This document shows, piece by piece, positions 21,475-33,114 of a stretch of 64,000 nt of DNA (the stretch's first letter is position 1; the number at the start of each line of letters is the position of its first letter). Made by a program: the position numbers and the translations under genes. Source of the stretch: Phymorhynchus buccinoides (lineage: Eukaryota > Mollusca > Gastropoda > Neogastropoda > Raphitomidae); NCBI GenBank assembly GCA_017654935.2, contig CM065712.1:19098627-19162626 (forward strand), given 5' to 3'. The notes beneath the pieces are model-generated. The model did not search any database. It was not told the origin of the DNA and saw only the letters and a list, made by a program, of their open reading frames with translations.

Positions 21475-23275
21475 TATATATTAATAATTATATAAAGTTA
21501 CAATACTTACAAGTTATAATACTCTAAGACCATTTTGCCACACTAAGCCGCATTCAAGTTCATTTCATATATATATGTAATTTATGAAATTTTGTATCAA
21601 AATGACAGGGAAGAAGCTATTGATCCCAGTCTTGCCAATCAACAGTTTTAAAGATGGCCTCCGTGAATACATCATGAATGGTTACTCGCTTAAATACTCT
21701 TCAACATGGCAATCAAAGTGAAATGGCACTTCCATTTAAAAATTAAAATGTAGTGAGATTAAACAGCGGATGTAATATTTCATTGATTACTTTTGTATAC
21801 CATCAATCTGTCTCTTATGTAGATCATAGTATGAGATCCCAATTTTCCAAGATGTTTTAAAACTACTGATGGGTGGGAAGGGAGGGGGGGTATAGACAGT
21901 AGGGAAGGAGAAGCGATGGTGAAGGCATGATACAGCAGGATGGAGGACAAGGGCGTACTTACTGCAATAAATGAGCCATTACCAAACTTTCTGAAACTGT
22001 TTCCATGAAAAGTTTGCATTCTTTAATATATTAAAGTAATCATAAATGTTTAACCTGACCAATCAGTTTTATTTCAGTGTTTCTTTGCCAATGGTAGTCA
22101 ATTATACAAGTTCCAAACAGTATACAACAAGTCCTTTTTTTTCTCTTTAAAACTCTGAACTGAAAATAGTGAACATCTTCCATGCATACAAATTTGCTAA
22201 CCTCCAATATGGACAAGAAAATAGTCCATACATGTAAGAGCTTTTGTACTGTTGTTGATGTAGCAGATAGAAACACATAAAATTGTATTAAAATAACAGC
22301 AAACAATGTGTAGCACTTTATATTACAATAGAAAATAGAAAGTTAGTTAGTCTATTATAGTCCCGTCAACAGCTATGGTTATCTCAGGACTGTCACCGTG
22401 TAAAGTTCGACCACGTATAACAAAACACAAATCCATGAATCTTAACAGCAGAAAATAGAAAACAATAGTTAAAAACATCCCAAACAATGATTAAATGACA
22501 AACGTCGCATGTAAGCTGCTTTTTAGTTGGTCTCAACATAAGTAAACAGTTTGATTTTTACGCCGTTTGATGGAATGTTGACAGTGGTATAACAGACCTA
22601 GCCCTATACAACTGTCCAGTTTAGTCAAGAGAAGCAGGTTGGAATCGGCCAAATGATAAATGAGCAGAATTACCGAACCATTTTTTTTTTAATTAAAAAG
22701 ATTAATCAACGATTTACTGTTTCAGTTTTACACAACTGAACTTTTCCTGAACAAGTGCATAGTTTAACAAAATATTTCAGAAAAATCCCCGACCTGTTAA
22801 GCTTGACTAAACTGGACTCGCAGAAAGGGCCTTAAGCAATAACAAAAAAAGGCTTAAGTGTGATTAAGAACAAAGTTCTTAAAATGTTTTGAACAATTTC
22901 AAAAAAGGCAGTACATGAACGACTTATATTAGACACAAAAAGCCAAGGGCCCCCATAGTCAAATAAAGGCATAAATATATAATCAGGTTTTAAACACACA
23001 ATGAACGGCTTTTCTAGTGAACTTAAAACATTGGTTTGTGTTATAAATTGTGGCGTCTATCTCTTTGCTGACAAATGTATACCGTTATTTACGTTCTTCT
23101 GTGAGCAGACCCTGAGAATTGTTGATATACTGTCACAAATTGCTTTTCAAGCTGAAAACTAGAAAATCGCACAAATATGTTCAGGTTGTAAAATACTCAT
23201 TTTCACACTAAAGTTAACACATCTTTGCCCGACAGGGGTTTTACACAAACCATTTATTATTATTATTCTGCGTTC
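21471..23275. other. AT-rich intergenic, nothing recognised
   Basis: No repeats or frames of note; about 1.8 kb of unique-looking sequence. Confidence 0.5.
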
Positions 23276-23545
23276 CCAGGACATAATGGGATTTAGTATT
23301 CACTGGTCTCCCTGCTGCATTCAGCCAACACAGTCAGATTTCTGAGGAGCTCAAAGGAGAAAACCGTGAAGATTTTTGTTGTTGAAAAAAGGCAGGAGCA
23401 TTGGCCAATAAGTCAGAACAAGCGGAGATGGCAGAAAGCAAAGGGAAAAGGCAGAGTCAAAGAGAGTGACAGATTAGAGGAAGCTACAAGCACAGAACTT
23501 CCCGATGGGGGAACTATTTGTACGAAAGACCCCCCTGGGAGAGAC
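23276..23545 (+). repeat. Family R repeat, copy b
   Basis: Has the fuller 5' part (TTCACTGGTCTCCCTGCTGC, AGGAGCTCAAAGGAGAAAA) and the AAGGGAAAAGGCAGAGTCAA block, ending at GAAAGACCCCCC. Confidence 0.75.
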
Positions 23546-23924
23546 TCGTGGAGTGGACGAGGTTGTTCAGCTCCCCATATGGAGGCATGAGGCATCCACC
23601 CACTGCACCATACAGAAACCAATTTGCAGTCCTTGCGTACCAAAAAAGAGTAGCAAATCAAGATAATCTGGGGAAGAAGTGACATTCCAAGTCTGACCCT
23701 TTTAAGTGTGTGTACCTTTATTTGACAAACTCATCATTTTTTAACAAAAAAACAAACAAACTAAAAATTTATTATATTTATGCCTTTATTTGACTTAGGC
23801 CGTGTACACACATCTCTTTATTTCCGGACGGAAACCCCGCGAATAAGTAAAAGGAAGAAGGACACGCATTTCCATGCCGTAAACGCGTCCGCTTATTTTG
23901 TCCTTATTTGCTAGTTTTGCCATA

Positions 23925-24840
23925 TTCCTTGCACCAGTCAATGATTAAGCATAGAATTTGCAATAATACGTTTGCCGTACAGCAGGATATATTTTGGGAT
24001 ATCCCTAGGCAAGAAAGAAAACGTACCCTGTGTGAACTGAATGAAATTGGTGATGAATTTCACTACTTGTTTGCTTGTTCTTTTCCTTTGATAAAAGATC
24101 ATAGGTCAGAGCTATTACCCACATATTTTTAGCATCACCCAAATGTTATTAAATTTAGGGTAAAGGTCAGGATGTGCCACCCCCCCCCCCCCCCCCCCCC
24201 CCCCCTGCATTTCTCGGTTAATTCCATTTTCCCATTTTTGCCTTTCTTACCAAACATAAAGCTGTATTTTATTAACCTTTTTAGCTAATAACCTTTTTGG
24301 AATACTAACCCTATCCCTAACCCTAGGCCATTATCTAATAGGAACCCCCCCCCCCCCCCCCCCCCCCTATGTACTGAAATTGCAATTAACGGAGAAATGC
24401 AGGGGGGGGGGGGGGGGGGTGGCACATCTTTACCTATACCAAATTTAGTACTTTAATGAATACCCGCAGGAAATCTAAACTTGTCAAACTCGCAAAGTTT
24501 ATCCATATACTTGTAACTTTGTTTTCTAAAACTTAAAGAAACACCTAAATGCGGAGAAAAAAACTACCTGTGAAGCCTACTTGCTTGTCCTTTAGCTTAA
24601 GCCACTGCTCTGTAACAATGAAATGTCTTTGTTATTCTTTTTCTCGTTTTTTGAAAAATAGTAGGTAGCATGTATGGGATACTTTTAGTTTGAATTTTAT
24701 TTCTTAGATCATTAAGTCTTTATGTTGTGAATTTTATTTCCTAGATCACTAAGTCTTTTTGTTGTGATTCATATCTGAATGAATGTTAGCTTAAAAGCCC
24801 CCCTGGGGCCAAAGCTCAAATAAAACTGTTTCCAAACTTA
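23925..24840 (+). pseudogene. LINE 3' fragment (RT C-terminal region and 3'UTR)
   Basis: Frame KHRICNNTFAV ... TLCELNEIGDEFHYLFAC matches the Cys-containing C-terminal region found in many animal LINE proteins (C-x-L-C...DE-F-H-x-L-x-x-C). It continues past the MITE as TLMNTRRKSKLVKLAKFIHI. The 3'UTR-like part ends near AAATAAAACTG. Confidence 0.7.
24159..24440. mobile_element. Foldback MITE with 8-bp target duplication, copy A (282 bp)
   Basis: Flanked by AAATTTAG at 24151-24158 and 24441-24448. Same ends and left arm as copy B, including CCCTATCCCTAACCCTA, but the right arm is mostly lost (only ATGCAGGGGG, poly-G and GGCACATCTTTACC remain). It interrupts a LINE relic. Confidence 0.85.
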
Positions 24841-24954
24841 TTCACGGGGTTTCCGTACGGAAACAAAAAGATGCATGTACACGGCCTAACTCAGAATCAT
24901 TTTCTTAAAAATAAATTCCCAACACGACACTGACCCTTGTCTTTTTGTGTCTAG

Positions 24955-25558
24955 TACCATATTCTACGGACTACAAGGCAATACTTTTGTCCTCAACTCA
25001 GACCCCTGTGCCTCAAAATGCCTAGTGTATGACTAAAATCTGATCAAACAAAGTTGTCAATTCCATTCATATTGAGATCGATTATCAGGCCGAAATCGTG
25101 AATGAAGCCACTGAAGCAGACGACACAGTCACAGTAAAAGGGGGGCGGGGGGTGAAGCAGGATATGATGTCACAGCCTCGGTTTCGACAGCAAAAACCAT
25201 AACAATCATGACAGACAAGTATGTCGATGAAGCTATTCGAGCAAAACTCATTGTAGAAATCTACTCTGTGTTTTTTAATTCCGAAAAATGCAGAAAAACG
25301 TGCTTCATCATATGGATTGTGGCGTGAGCGTAACTTCTGTCGTTCTGAAGATTGTTTCAAAAAAATTTTAAATGACAGAACTAGGCAAAATACAATGTCC
25401 TTTGCTTGAGTCGACCTCATGTTTTCTATTTTTTTGCTTTTGTACGATCATTTTGCATGCACCTTAAAATATGCTGTATGTTTAAATTCACATTTTTTGT
25501 TAAATTCAGGGGGTGCGCCTTATAATCAGAAGCGCCTTGTAGTCCGTACAATACGGTA
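24955..25558. mobile_element. Tigger/pogo-like MITE (604 bp)
   Basis: Starts TACCATATTCTACGGACTAC and ends with the inverse GTAGTCCGTACAATACGGTA; the inverted ends are about 26 bp with TA at each edge. The interior shares about 90 bp (CTCGGTTTCGACAGCAAAA to GCTATTCGAGCAAAACTCA) with 38.86-38.94 kb. No transposase frame was recognised. Confidence 0.7.
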
Positions 25559-26230
25559 CATGTCCATTCCACATTTGAACACTGGTGTCTATCTAAGTAG
25601 ACAGGCAGAGTGTTTGGACGGAAAACTGGTGTAAAATTATTATCAACAGGCACAATATTGCTTCATTTTTTTTATAAACTTTCGCTTAATTAAGCCAGTT
25701 CCCATGATGCATAATCTTTAACACACACTCACACACATACAGTGATAGTAAAACACACAATGAACGGCTTTTCTAGTGAACTTAAGAAGTACTTTTCATA
25801 CGGGGGGCATTTAGCATAATTCAGGATGAAAATATGTGAACAAAGGAAAATTGGACGAAAACATTTGGAAAAAAATGACAGCAATGCAGCTTCTTGGGAT
25901 AAATTGGCTCTAACCAGACAACACAATCCGCCGTGTGACCAATATTGTAATGCACTTAGAGCTTGTGTTGTTTTACAGGCAAAAAAGCGTCAATTGAAAA
26001 AAAGTGTCCTAGGACCGATGGTTACCTGAGAGGAATAAACAAAGTTTTGTTTTAAAAAAATAAATGCTGTTTGACGAAAAATGCACTCGCCAACTTGCTC
26101 TTATAAAAATAAAAAAAGTTGAAATTTACCAGTACACCTATTTTCAACAAGACTAATAATCATCAAAAATTGTCCACCCTTCTTTTTCTAATTTGTTTTG
26201 TTTTGTTTTGTTCTCCTTTGCTTATACATG

Positions 26231-26968
26231 TACAGTGGAGTCCAACTATAACGAACTCGCTTTTAACGAAATTTCGCGATTAACGAACTGACTTCAATTT
26301 CCCGGCAAATGCCCTTCTATTTGTCACTTGCAAAGCCATGGGTATAACGAACAAAAAATCCTTTTGAAATAACGAACATCCGCTTTTTACGAACACATGT
26401 TCTACGCCCCAGGATAATTTTATTTACTTGGAAAAATAGCCTATAACGAACTCAGCCTGTGCGATGCGCTGCAAAAACCTAGGCCTTCAAACTCCAAGCT
26501 AGAAAGTGTTGTCAAGAGGAAGGAAGTTGGAAAATATGAACCGCGCATGCGTGAACTCATTTAGATTCACACTGGGTCGTCTGCTAGGCCTAGGCTTCCT
26601 ACAGATCATTCGGTTTCTCAAGGTCGCTTTACAATTCGCGCTCAAAATAAAGATCGAAAAGTTCGTGAAAGCCTATAACAAACTAAATTTGTGTGATGTG
26701 TTGTCACTTAATGGACAAACTTGTTGAAAAGTGTGCCAAAACAGACCAGCGTCAGACAACACTGCTGAACTACTTCAAGCCTTGTACATCCCGTGATTAA
26801 GACAGACGATCCAAACTGGTCAAGTTTATGTTTTCGGTTATCATTGGCGAGTGTTTGAACGGTTTTTGTTTTCAACATACATTGTGCATGTACATGTATA
26901 ACGAAATCCTGATACAACGAACTGAGTCTGTGTTCCGTTAAAATTCGTTTTACCCGGACTCCACTGTA
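26231..26968 (+). mobile_element. Pogo/Tigger-like element with transposase C-terminal relic (738 bp)
   Basis: Starts TACAGTGGAGTCCAACTATA and ends CGGACTCCACTGTA, with TA at each edge and inverted ends containing ACGAACT / AATTCGTT motifs. Near 26753-26800 the + strand reads QTTLLNYFKPCTSRD and then stops. QxxLxxYF is a PCNA-binding (PIP) motif, known at the C-terminus of pogo-type transposases. Most of the transposase is absent. Confidence 0.75.
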
Positions 26969-28925
26969 TGTCCCTGACAGGAGAGAAAAAAAACATGACA
27001 TTATTCCAAGGTTCTATTCAGTTCATTTTGAACTGGCAGAAACAAAAAAGAGTAAATTGAGAAAAAGGCAGACAAAAATAGGCAGTAGTGATATCATTAA
27101 CACCAGAAAACCTGCCACACTTTAAAAAAACAAAATCATCTGGTCTGTGTTCAAAACTTCCACAAACTCAACAGCAAATGCAAGCAAACAATGATAAACA
27201 AAACATTAAATCAAGACATCAATAAAACCACTAAAAAATAAATGAAGACCAAATTTTCAACAAATGATCAACTCAAGAAATTAAAAGTCTGGCGTACATT
27301 ATAGCAGCGAGGTTCTCTCTCATTATTTCAGCTATCATATACATCGCGCATGATCCTTGGCAGTGAGAGGGGAACCCCTATTGGTTTTTTTACAAGGGGG
27401 TTCATTAATATCTATTTCTCTTTTTAAATAATAAATGTATCAGCCTTTTACATGACTCTTTCTACATTAGCATCACTTACACACAGACAACAGCTTCAAA
27501 CAAAAAGAACCAAACAAATAAGCAGAAAAATTAACACAATTTTTGTGAGAAAAAAATTATGAAAAATGATGAATAAATTCATTGTAGGCCGTATGTATGC
27601 AAATTAAACATCAATCTATTTTTAAAATTAAAAAAAAAAAAAAAAGAAATAACACTTAAAAACTGATCAATGTATCAATTCAATCCATTGTTTTCTGAGC
27701 ATTACACAATCCTCAACTAAAATTGATTCTTCTTGTAATCTGTTGACAGTTTAATTATTTTGTACAATAAAACTGAAACCACAAGATAAAATCATGCACA
27801 ATAAAATCATCGTAAACTTGTTTCTGGTAGCTGCTTGTGCCACGGGGAACTATTAAACGGCATAGTTTTGTTCCACAGAGTAGATTCTAAATTAAGTTTA
27901 AAAAAATGTATGGATTCTTTGCTTCTTAAAAACAGAACACACACACACACTTGATCAAAATATCCAAACAGCTGCATATCAACTTGGTCCCAGCATTGTA
28001 TACTCAGCCAAATCATTGGTCCCACATTGCTCAACCCCCACCCCCCCACCCCCCACCCCACTCTCCCCCCCCCCCCCCCCCTTCTCACTGCCCACCCCAC
28101 CCCGGTAACAGTGTGAAAACATCAAACATTCAAAAATCAAATCATCAAGCTTTTTTTCTTTCTTTTTTAAAAGAAAATAGGGTTCAACAGACGTTCATTA
28201 AGTCATAAACTTTAACAAAGTATCAAACTGACAAAATAAAAAAACATTCTGTCAAACACATATTTGTCCAAGAAATGAGAGAGAATCAATTAGGACAATT
28301 TCCGTAAGAAACCTTGATCGACGTCACACGGTTCAAAATCATTTCCGTCTCTCACATATACTCGTACAAATCTTCATGAACAGTCATAGTTTCAAATCTA
28401 TGCTTCAGGTATTTTCAGCACACACACACACACACACACACACACCAGATGTAATACCAATTTAACTGATTTAAACAAATTGTTTTTAAAATATCAAACG
28501 ATTAAAAGATACAAGACAAAATAAAAGATCAAGAACCAACAAAATCAAGACACTTTGTAAATGTGTACTATTCTTAACTATCTGTTTCTGATTCAATTTT
28601 TAAAATGTCTGAGTACCTACCTAGAGGCATTTGATTTTTTTTTTAAACAGACCAAAAGAAACCAATTGAACAATAAAAGGAACCTCAGAATGTCCAGTCA
28701 ATGATAAGTTTCACCCAAATCACCAATAAAAAAAAAAAGGCCCAACTATAAATTCACAGCAAATATTGAATTGTTGATTAATATGCAAAGATGCAAATGA
28801 TAACAGTTTGCCCAAACACAAAGATTTCAACAAACTTTTAAAACCATTGTTAAAACCAGAAGAAGAAAAAAAGAACACAAAACTATTGAACCCAAGTAAA
28901 TTCAAGAAGACTATGTGTGATAGCT

Positions 28926-28928
<3 letters not shown>
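26969..28928. other. AT-rich intergenic with poly-C run
   Basis: Unique-looking AT-rich DNA apart from C-rich runs at 28030-28110 and a CA tract at 28420-28445. Confidence 0.5.

Positions 28929-28977
<49 letters not shown>
28929..28977 (+). repeat. (CT)n microsatellite
   Basis: Pure CT of about 48 bp. Confidence 0.95.
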
Positions 28978-28979
<2 letters not shown>

Positions 28980-29237
28980 GCTTCTTTTTCTTTGGTCACC
29001 CCCTAAAATGTGCGCATTTACTTCTATGAAAAGAAGCTGGCCACCAGCACAGAAAGAAAATTGTTTAAAGAAATGAAAATGCATACAAATAAGAAAAAAA
29101 TACAGTAACAATCGCTTAAGTCAAAATTGAAGGGACTGAAATATTATTTTGAGATATTTGGAGGTAAAAATACTTTTCAACACAGACCCAAAAATCGTTA
29201 TCCGATGTTTTTGAGTTATCCGTTTTTGAGTCATCAG

Positions 29238-29470
29238 TTCTCTACTGTAGTTCCACACCTTCTGGAAGTTCTGTGCTTGCAACTTCCACTAATCTGTCAC
29301 TCTGCTTGACTCTGCCTTTTCCCTTTGCTTTCTGTCATCTACTACCTTGCTGGTCCATTCTCCTGCCTTTGTTCTAGAAACTCTTATAAAAGATTTTCTC
29401 CAGCCAAAGCAAACATGCTGGGCCTATTTCTTAGTTAGAAGCATAACGGCAGCATGATGCATCTGCGCTG
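29238..29470 (-). repeat. Family R repeat, copy c (inverted)
   Basis: Reverse complement of the family: TTCTGGAAGTTCTGTGCTTG, TTGACTCTGCCTTTTCCCTT, CCATTCTCCTGCCTTTG, GCTGGGCCTATTTCTTAGTT, GATGCATCTGCGCTG. Confidence 0.75.
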
Positions 29471-29646
29471 CGGGGAAAGGGGAGATGGAAAAAAGGTTTC
29501 TCCCTTTAATTATCAGCAAACTGGCTCAGATTGGCTGAGAGTGGCAAGATACAGAGAGAACAGGGTAACTGAAAGAAAACAAACCATCTACCTAAAAAAC
29601 AAGACAAAAAGAAAAATTATTTAATTAACCGACCGGCTCAGTATGA

Positions 29647-29771
29647 GAGAAAGAGAGAGAGGGGGGGGGGGGGGAGAGAGAGAAAGAGAGAGAGAGAGAG
29701 AGGGGGGGGGGGGAGAGAGAGAGAGAGAGAGAGAGAGAGGGGAGAGAGAGAGAGAGAGACAGAGCGAGAGA

Positions 29772-29839
<68 letters not shown>

Positions 29840-29865
29840 TCTTTAGAGAGAGAGAGAGAGAAGAG

Positions 29866-29960
<95 letters not shown>
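29647..29960 (+). repeat. (GA)n array with poly-G islands
   Basis: About 310 bp of GA, with G12 and G10 islands near 29660 and 29702. It abuts the 99-bp minisatellite. Confidence 0.95.
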
Positions 29961-29964
<4 letters not shown>

Positions 29965-29972
29965 GAGAAAGA

Positions 29973-30255
29973 CCCAGACTAGAGGAGGAGGATAAAGAGC
30001 AGCGCCAGGAGAAAGTCAAGCGTTCTGCCTGTAAACAGCAAGCCACTGGCTCAGCGAGTGCCCATTGTGAACCCAGACTAGAGGAGGAGGATAAAGAGCA
30101 GCGCCAGGAGAAAGTCAAGCGTTCTGCCTGTAAACAGCAAGCCACTGGCTCAGCGAGTGCCCATTGTGAACCCAGACTAGAGGAGGATGATAAAGAGCAG
30201 CGCCAGGAGAAAGTCAAGCGTTCTGCCTGTAAACAGCAAGCCACTGGCTCAGCGA
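29973..30255 (+). repeat. 99-bp minisatellite, three units
   Basis: Units start at 29973, 30072 and 30171 with CCCAGACTAGAGGAGGA; they are nearly identical. The period equals 33 codons, and one plus frame is open across all three (PRLEEEDKEQRQEKVKRSAC...), ending TGA near 30272. AATAAA follows at about 30280. Confidence 0.85.
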
Positions 30256-30322
30256 CTAATGGCCCATTGTGATGCTACAATAAAGAAACAGGCTGGGGGA
30301 TTCACTCCACCAAACTTTCACC

Positions 30323-30563
30323 TTAACCCCTTTGACTGCCAGAGAAAATTGAAGAAAACATCATTGGGCAAAATCATTCCATGAAAAAGACAACTCTGGT
30401 AGAGCCAATCTGGCAAAATGGTCTGGGGATACAACTCTCTTGACTGTGTTAGAGCAAAAGGCACACAGACAGAGTTATCAGGGTTATTCCTCTTCATCTG
30501 ATGACATCTTCAGTGATGTCATCGGGTCAGTGCATGATACGTTGGTGGCAGTCAAGGGGTTGA
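30323..30563. mobile_element. piggyBac-like MITE of a second subfamily
   Basis: TTAACCCCTTTGACTGCCAG on the left and GTTGGTGGCAGTCAAGGGGT then TGAA on the right. Ends match the CCYTTTGACTGCCA type. About 240 bp with no ORF. Confidence 0.7.
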
Positions 30564-31265
30564 AAGTGAACTTTAACTGAAAACATGTATGCAGATACAT
30601 GTACTTCAACAAATTCTCTTTCTCTCTGTGCGTGTGTGTGCGCGTGCGTACAAGTGTGTCTGTGCGCCAGTGTGTGTGTGTCTGTCTTTCTGTCTGTGTG
30701 TCAATCAGTCTGTCTGAAAACCAGAGTTAAAAACAAAAGCTTGGGTTGCAGATACCCTTTCGTGGTGCTGGGTCACATATATTACAGTCAAACCTATATT
30801 ATAATACTTTCCGCTAAAAAAAACCTCCTCTCAGTTAAGACTGATTTTTTTTTTGGGGGGGCACGGCTGTAATGTATCTTACTTTAATTTATGTATAAAA
30901 CCAACCTCCGTTGTAAGACATTGTGAGCCTCCAGTGCAAAGCTCCGACAAGGAAGTACCGGTACTCACTGGTTTGACAACCGTTGGCCATAATCCAAAAG
31001 CCATTGGCTGCAGACCCCTATAACCACGCACGTTCTTGATCAGCATATAGCAGCGAGGCCACACTTTGAGCCACCAGTGCAAACCTCCGCCAAGGAAGTA
31101 CTCATCAATCTGAAAACTAACGGCCATTCTCTCTGTGTATGTGTCTGTCCATTTGGGCCGCATGAACGATGTTCGCAAACTATAAGCTTCCAGCCTGTTG
31201 CTGCTCATTTATGTTGACAATGCATTGCTGTATGTATGTACCCTGTCGAACCAAATCAAGATTTA

Positions 31266-31659
31266 TTTCACTCATTCAAGTCGTTCCAGCCATACATGTC
31301 CGGAAATAATAGATAGCTGTCAATTTGATGCACTTGCTTCCAGGGAAGTAAATCTGTGTACACACCATACCTTGGTCACTTCTAAACTCACTTCACTCCC
31401 TTAGACCACAATTTTGCTTCTGACTTTGCTTTTGTAGTGGTTTGTTGTGGGGTAACCAATTGGTGTAGAGTTTTTCTATATAAAGTCTACATATAAAAAA
31501 AGTCTGATCTACCACTTCTCTATGTGTAAACCTGAAGCAAAAACCCGTAATCTTCTCTCATTTCTCCTTTTGTTTATGTATGTTTTGTTTGTGTGTATGG
31601 CTGGAGTGATTTGTGAGTTTTTTTAATAATTCAAAATCGTTGCGATGCGAATGAGTTAA
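31266..31659. mobile_element. TTAA-type MITE, family Q, copy 1
   Basis: CACTCATTCAAGTCGTTCCA through ATAGATAGCTGTCAATTTGA and GTAGTGGTTTGTTGTGGGG to GTTGCGATGCGAATGAGTTAA. The left target site is mutated (TTTC). Confidence 0.75.
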
Positions 31660-32509
31660 ACCAAAATTGTTCGCAAGCGGAGTAGCAGCTTGTGCAATGT
31701 GATGCCAAGCACTGATGCCGGTAAATCGAAGCAAGCTGGCAGAGCACTACTTTGTACAATCAAAGTGTAGTTGAAAGAAATTCACAACCGGTTTGATCGA
31801 GTCAATCCGCTCAAGCACTAAGCCACGCCCTTTCACGGAACTCAAGGCATCATGGGTAATTGATCTATGTATAGTAACAAAGGCACCGGATATCTGACAA
31901 AGATGATTATAATGCCCTGCTTCTGAATTCAACACATATCAGTATCAGTATCACCCACAATGTTAAGAAGAAGAAAAATAAGAAACATCAATAGCAATAA
32001 TACGGATTAAAAACAGCAAAAATCATCGTCATCATATCATCAAAATTCAAATTGTATAGCACAAGTCTCCTGCCTTATTTACAGAACTGGCATGACGTAG
32101 CATGAAAAACAGTGACAGTGGTAAAAATGTTATTAAACAAAATGATCTGCAGGCAACAAACCTTCATGGCGGACAAAGACAGAAAAAGACTCGGGGGAAA
32201 TTTAAAAATAACATGGTGGGTTACAGAAAAAGACGCTTCTAAAGACAATCGCGCTGACTGGTCATACATAACATGTTCACTGTACGAAATAAATATATTC
32301 CAACAAGCCACATCAAGGGTACAGAATGGGAGAAAACACGCCTCACACAAACAACAATTCTGGCACACACATGTTCAGTGCTCAACAGAATACACACACT
32401 GAACCAACAATTCTGTCATTCTGAAAACTTGTCCAAACTATAACATGATCAAATAACGTTCTTGAAGGTTCACACAAACAAACCATACACTAATGCTCAC
32501 ACAAGCAGA

Positions 32510-32735
32510 CACACAGTCAACACACACACACATGCACACACAGTGACACACTACACATATGCACACACACTGAGGCACACACACTGAGAGGCACACACTG
32601 AGACTTGTGAGAGGCACACACACGGAGGCACACATTGAGGTACACACAGAGGCACAGAGGCACACACACACACTGAGGCGCACGCACACACACACACAGA
32701 GGCACACACACACTGAGGCACACACACACACACTT
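32510..32735 (+). repeat. CACACTGAGG minisatellite
   Basis: GAGGCACACACACTGAGGCA-type short repeats over about 225 bp. Confidence 0.85.
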
Positions 32736-32823
32736 TCAGTGCTGAACAGAATACAGATATTTTTCAGGAAGAACTCTTTTCTCAACAGCAACAACTTTGA
32801 AGGCTATATATGCTAGAATGTAC

Positions 32824-32945
32824 TTCTTCTGCGTCCCCAGGCCAAATGGCTATAATGGGTAAGGTACACATGTGTCCGGTTTTCAGTTTTCACTGGTCTC
32901 CCCGCTGCGTACAGCCGACACATTCCGATTTCGGAGGAGGCTAGA
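32824..32945 (+). repeat. Family R repeat, copy d (5' part)
   Basis: CTTCTTCTGCGTCCCCAGGC, TGGCTATAATGGGTAAGGTA, CACTGGTCTCCCCGCTGCG and CGATTTCGGAGGAG match the 5' part of the copy at 54,294. Confidence 0.7.
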
Positions 32946-33114
32946 ATGTACAATCGATTTTTTTCCTGGTGTTTTAGCTCCCCCTCCCTCTTTTCATCTC
33001 CCAGGTGTGACTTTGAGAAACGCTTGTATGGCTTAAGACACTCTGCACTTGTTTTATCAATGTATTCGACACTTGTAATTAAGTTGTATCCATCACTCTC
33101 ACCAAAGTCTTGCA

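Larger units (their letters stand above)
23798..24886. mobile_element. PIF/Harbinger-like element ends enclosing nested insertions
   Basis: Left end TTA then GGCCGTGTACACACATC...TTTCCGGACGGAAACCCCG; right end GGGGTTTCCGTACGGAAAC...GCATGTACACGGCC then TAA. The inverted ends are about 50 bp. The GGCC start next to a T-W-A trinucleotide is typical of Harbinger elements, though TTA and TAA are not identical copies. The interior is a LINE relic plus MITE copy A. Confidence 0.65.

Noticed and set aside
24295..24330. Telomere or chromosome end
   Set aside because: CCCTAACCC words are short, degenerate and inside a mobile element with a target duplication.
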